Source: DATBJJ01 sp036556425 (GTDB taxonomy: Bacteria; Acidobacteriota; Vicinamibacteria; Vicinamibacterales; 2-12-FULL-66-21). Taken from it: DNA of 64,000 nucleotides. The notes under the pieces are model-generated. The model searched no databases. It worked only from the letters and a program-made list of their open reading frames with translations, and was not told the DNA's origin. How positions within the stretch are numbered: position 1 is the stretch's first letter; each line of letters begins with the position of its first letter. The DNA is taken from positions 65,138 to 129,137 of the forward strand of contig DATBJJ010000141.1 in assembly GCA_036556425.1 (NCBI GenBank), written 5' to 3'. This document shows, piece by piece, positions 61,274 through 64,000 of this stretch. Both the position numbers and the translations under genes were made by a program.

Positions 61274-62133
61274 GTCCGAACGGCGGCAAGGTTCGCCGCC
61301 AGCAGCACCGCGTGGACCAGGCTCGACGGATCGGCGACGCCCCGGCCGGCGATGTCGAACGCCGTGCCGTGATCGACCGACGTGCGCACGATCGGCAGGC
61401 CGAGCGTGACGTTGACGGCCCGGCCGAACGCCACGAGCTTCACCGGAATAAGTCCCTGATCGTGATAGCAGGCGATCACCGCGTCGAACTCGCCGCGCAT
61501 CGCCCGGACGAAGATGGTGTCGGCTGGAAAGGGACCGTCGACCGTGATCCCTCGCGTGCGGCAGCGCTCGATCCCCGGGCGCAGCACCGCCTCGTCCTCG
61601 AGGCCCATCAGACCGTGCTCGCCCGCGTGCGGGTTGAGCCCCGCGACGGCCAGCCGCGGCGACGGGAATCCAAACCGCGGCAGCTCCGACGCGGTCAGTT
61701 CGATCGTGTCCTCGAGGCGCTCGCGCGTGAGCTCGCGCGGTACGTCGGCGAGCGGGATGTGCACCGTCGCGAGCACGACGCGCAGCGAGTCGGCGTAGAA
61801 CATCATCGCGATCCGCCGCGCGCCGGTGAGATGCCCGAGCAGATCGGTGTGGCCGCGCCACGGGAGGCCGGCGGCCGCGAACGCCTCCTTGTTGATCGGC
61901 GCGGTGGCGATCGCGGCGATGCGTTGGTGCTGCGCGTCCTCGACGGCGCGCACGATGATGTCGTACGCGGCGCGGCCCGCGCGCGCAGAGACGCGGCCGA
62001 GGGGGATCGAGGCATCGCTCGCGCCGTAGACGATCGGGTCGCAGACCCCGAGGACGCGCGGATCGCGGGCAGCTTTCTCGGCGATCTCCGGCCCGATGCC
62101 GGCGGGATCGCCGACCGTAATCCCGATCTTCAT
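61270..62133 (-). CDS. pdxA: 4-hydroxythreonine-4-phosphate dehydrogenase
   Basis: A 287-residue member of the PdxA family, somewhat shorter than the E. coli enzyme. Motifs: IGITVGDPAGIGPEIAEKA, APINKEAFAAAGLPWRGHTDLLGHLTG, VVLATVHIPLADVP (metal His), AGLNPHAGEHGLMGLED (metal His), and AVIACYHDQGLIPVKL (metal His). It acts in the DXP-dependent vitamin B6 path, giving 3-amino-1-hydroxyacetone phosphate. ATG 62133 overlaps the ricT stop. A GTG three codons upstream is less likely. Confidence 0.95.
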   Translation of the reverse strand: MKIGITVGDPAGIGPEIAEKAARDPRVLGVCDPIVYGASDASIPLGRVSARAGRAAYDIIVRAVEDAQHQRIAAIATAPINKEAFAAAGLPWRGHTDLLGHLTGARRIAMMFYADSLRVVLATVHIPLADVPRELTRERLEDTIELTASELPRFGFPSPRLAVAGLNPHAGEHGLMGLEDEAVLRPGIERCRTRGITVDGPFPADTIFVRAMRGEFDAVIACYHDQGLIPVKLVAFGRAVNVTLGLPIVRTSVDHGTAFDIAGRGVADPSSLVHAVLLAANLAAVRT

Positions 62134-62975
62134 CGCCGGCACGTTCCGCAGCCGCCGCTCCCGCAGGACCCGCATCCGCCCCCGCCGCCAGGACCGGTCG
62201 GATTGTCGCAGCTCCCGCAGCCGCCCTCGTCCGCGCAGCCGCCGTGCTTCACGCCCTTGCCGTTCGGCAATTCGTACCGGAGGCAGCATTTCAGCCGGCC
62301 GCACATCCCCGACAACTTCGATGGGTTCAGGCTCAGCTTCTGCTGCTTCGCCATCTTGATCGAGATCGGCTCGAACGACTGCAGCCACGTCGTGCAGCAG
62401 AGCGGGCGGCCGCAGGAGCCATAGCCGCCGAGCATGCGCGCTTCATCGCGGACGCCAATCTGCCGCATCTCGATGCGCGTGCGGAAGTGCGCCGCGAGAT
62501 CGCGCACGAGCTCGCGGAAATCGACGCGCCCTTCGGCCGTGTAGTAGAAGATGAGCCGCGAGCCGTCGAAGATCTGCTCGACGCGCGCCAGCTTCATCGC
62601 GAGGCCGCGCTCGCGGATCTTCATCAGGCAGATGCGGTGGGCTTCCTGCTCCCGCTGCTGCTGCTTCAGCCGCGCGACGACATCGTCCTTCGTCGCCTTT
62701 CGGATGACGCGTGACGGCGAATCCTCGGGCGGCCGCTTGCGGTCGGCCAGCGCCGACACGGATCGCGTCACCGTCCCGATCGCGTCGCCTTCCGCGGTGT
62801 GCACGACCACGCTGTCGCCGGGCGCGAGCGCCGCGGGCGCTGCGCGCGTCGATGGCTCGGGGCCCGGCTCGCGGCGATCGTCGTCGAGCGCGAGCTCCGG
62901 GAGAAGAAACGTGTAGGTGCGGCCGACCGGCGAGAACTTGACGCTGATGAACGAGCGAGGCTGCGCGTCGCTCAT
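62130..62975 (-). CDS. ricT: RicT/YaaT-like PSP1-domain protein with Cys-rich tail
   Basis: A 281-residue protein. The N-terminal PSP1 region includes VVVHTAEGDAIGTV and RLKQQQREQEAHRICLMKI. The core RLIFYYTAEGRVDFRELVRDLA is followed by the Cys motifs GSCGRPLCCTTWL and GMCGRLKCCLRYEL that place Fe-S clusters in RicT-type proteins. In Bacillus, RicT with RicA and RicF affects RNase Y; other phyla keep RicT next to holB. The last 40 residues add a Gly/Cys-rich tail with seven Cys (two CGSC, one CGTC) that could bind metal. GAGG precedes ATG 62975. Confidence 0.9.
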   Translation of the reverse strand: MSDAQPRSFISVKFSPVGRTYTFLLPELALDDDRREPGPEPSTRAAPAALAPGDSVVVHTAEGDAIGTVTRSVSALADRKRPPEDSPSRVIRKATKDDVVARLKQQQREQEAHRICLMKIRERGLAMKLARVEQIFDGSRLIFYYTAEGRVDFRELVRDLAAHFRTRIEMRQIGVRDEARMLGGYGSCGRPLCCTTWLQSFEPISIKMAKQQKLSLNPSKLSGMCGRLKCCLRYELPNGKGVKHGGCADEGGCGSCDNPTGPGGGGGCGSCGSGGCGTCRR

Positions 62976-62994
62976 GGAGGCCTCTATGTCAACG

Positions 62995-63014
62995 AACGAG
63001 GCGCGCGCCTCGTT
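62995..63014. promoter_or_regulatory. Perfect 20-bp palindrome between holB and ricT
   Basis: The half-site AACGAGGCGC is followed directly by its reverse complement, without a spacer, immediately after the holB stop codon. As RNA it could only fold with a few bases left unpaired as loop, and no T run follows, so it is a weak terminator at best. It may be a site bound by a dimeric protein or an RNA-processing signal separating the two genes. Confidence 0.45.
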
Positions 63015-64000
63015 CTACAGTTGAAATGCTACCCAGTCCGCGACGATCTTCGGGCTCGCGTTGCGATCGATGGCGTCGAGCGCGCGGTCGATCGCGGTGA
63101 ACGCCTGTGTCACGCGCTCGCGATCCAACGTTCCCGCCAGCCGCCGGAGCGGCGCGGCGAGATCCGCGTTCGCGAGGTGCTGCTCGTCGGCGCGCGCGCC
63201 GAGCGCGCCCACGTCGCGCAGCATCGAGGCGAGCGCGCGAAGCCGGCGCCGCAGCTCGTCGCGATCGCCCGCGCCGGCGAGCACCTTCGCGCTCTCGAGC
63301 CGGCGGCGCGGATCGTTCGACACCGCGACGCTCTGCAGGACCTCGGCGGCCGTATCGCGCGCTTCCGCGAACGTCTCGAGTCCGCCGTCGAGCGCGACGC
63401 CAATGCTGCCGTCCGCCGCGGACGCCGCGGCATGGGCATCCGCCGGCGAGTACTCGTGCGATCGCATGAGGACGTCGGCGACCTCGTGCGCCGCCATCCG
63501 GCCGAAGCGCAGCCGCTGGCACCGTGACCGCACCGTCGGCAGCAGCATATCCGGCCTCGACGTCACGAGCACGAACATCGACGCGCTCGGCGGCTCTTCC
63601 AGCGTCTTCAACAGCGCGTTCTGCGCTTCTCCCATCATCGCGTCGGCATCGTCCACGACGACGACCCGGCGGCGCCCCTCGAAGGGGCGGTACGCGGCGC
63701 GATCGATGGCGTCGCGAACCTGATCCACTTTGATCGATCCGCTCTCGCCCGGCTCGATCACGAGCACGTCCGCGTGGACGCCCCGCGCGATCCTCGTGCA
63801 TGCGGCGCACGTTCCGCAACTGTCGCGATCGCCATCCTTGCGCGCGAGGCAATTGACGAACTGCGCGAGCGCGAGCGCCGCCATGCGCTTCCCCACGCCT
63901 TCGGGACCGGCGAAGATCAAGCTGGGGGGAAGCGATCCCCGCGATGCTGCGCCCGCAATCAGATCCAGCAGGTGCCGATGGCCCGCGATGTCGCGAAATC
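63015..64000 (-). CDS. holB: DNA polymerase III delta-prime subunit (5' end beyond window)
   Basis: The frame stays open to the right edge, beginning FRDIAGHRHLLDLIAG, so only a few N-terminal codons are missing. Motifs: Walker A GPEGVGKR, four Cys of the zinc module (NCLARKDGDRDSCGTCAAC), sensor-type VVVVDDADAMMGEAQNALLKTLEEPP, and the SRC motif in TVRSRCQRL. Length (about 328 residues) is normal. The protein is part of the sliding-clamp loader. It leads a leftward run holB-ricT-pdxA-GT-C-smpB. Confidence 0.95.
   Translation of the reverse strand, partial: FRDIAGHRHLLDLIAGAASRGSLPPSLIFAGPEGVGKRMAALALAQFVNCLARKDGDRDSCGTCAACTRIARGVHADVLVIEPGESGSIKVDQVRDAIDRAAYRPFEGRRRVVVVDDADAMMGEAQNALLKTLEEPPSASMFVLVTSRPDMLLPTVRSRCQRLRFGRMAAHEVADVLMRSHEYSPADAHAAASAADGSIGVALDGGLETFAEARDTAAEVLQSVAVSNDPRRRLESAKVLAGAGDRDELRRRLRALASMLRDVGALGARADEQHLANADLAAPLRRLAGTLDRERVTQAFTAIDRALDAIDRNASPKIVADWVAFQL

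Overview
The window is high-GC bacterial DNA packed with protein genes. No gap between genes exceeds about 200 bp, starts and stops often overlap as ATGA, GTGA or TGATG, and coding capacity strongly favours G/C third positions. The gene set (many large GT-C and YfhO membrane proteins, FN3/BACON/Ig-like exported proteins, tandem membrane proteins with a spermidine-synthase fold, and smpB, pdxA, ricT and holB) suggests a soil-type acidobacterium, possibly Vicinamibacteria-like. That placement is an inference from gene content, not from a marker search. About 58 kb (1-58.4 kb) is a very large cell-surface glycan locus; the right end (58.4-64 kb) turns into housekeeping genes. Layout: 1-10 kb, a rightward, translationally coupled run of a GT4 transferase, a double GT2 transferase, a GT-C-like membrane protein, a zinc-ribbon methyltransferase and a YfhO protein. 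10-20.5 kb, alternating strands with a triple-domain GT/GT4/methyltransferase, tandem sister methyltransferases, a DUF6311 membrane protein, a GT2-methyltransferase fusion, GDP-L-fucose synthase and two methyltransferases. 20.5-30.1 kb, rightward: two sugar-nucleotide SDRs, two GT2s, a methyltransferase, a GT-C protein with a C-terminal LamG domain, and a second YfhO protein. 30.1-42.5 kb, leftward: a DUF2142 protein, a UDP-GlcNAc 2-epimerase-like enzyme, an RmlD-like SDR, GT2, an RmlC-like cupin, a membrane-anchored SDR, GDP-mannose 4,6-dehydratase, and two membrane spermidine-synthase-like paralogues. 42.5-49 kb: a GT39-like protein, then a leftward CDP-hexose set (GT2, dehydratase-like SDR, cytidylyltransferase, C-methyltransferase, SDR). 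49-54.4 kb, rightward: three exported repeat proteins (HEAT; propeller plus Ig-like; FN3/BACON/Ig-like), with a strong terminator after the last. 54.5-58.4 kb: GT2, an LhgO-like oxidase, RmlD and a DegT aminotransferase. 58.4-64 kb, leftward: a small anchored protein, smpB, a GT-C protein, pdxA, ricT and holB (cut by the window edge). Together these genes can be read as making GDP-L-fucose, a CDP-6-deoxy sugar that is probably C-methylated, and probably N-acetylated and amino sugars. The sugars would be transferred by about ten GT2/GT4 domains, with polyprenyl-phosphate-dependent GT-C/YfhO enzymes acting outside the membrane and at least nine methyltransferase domains adding modifications. No clear Wzx flippase, Wzy polymerase or ABC exporter is visible, so the export route is not in this window. 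A recurrent regulatory style is visible. Many transcription-unit starts have a TATAAT-like hexamer only about 5-15 bases before the start codon and no Shine-Dalgarno, implying leaderless or near-leaderless mRNAs. Several divergent gene pairs appear to share one symmetric -10 core. Short 6-7 bp tandem repeats sit at several gene junctions.
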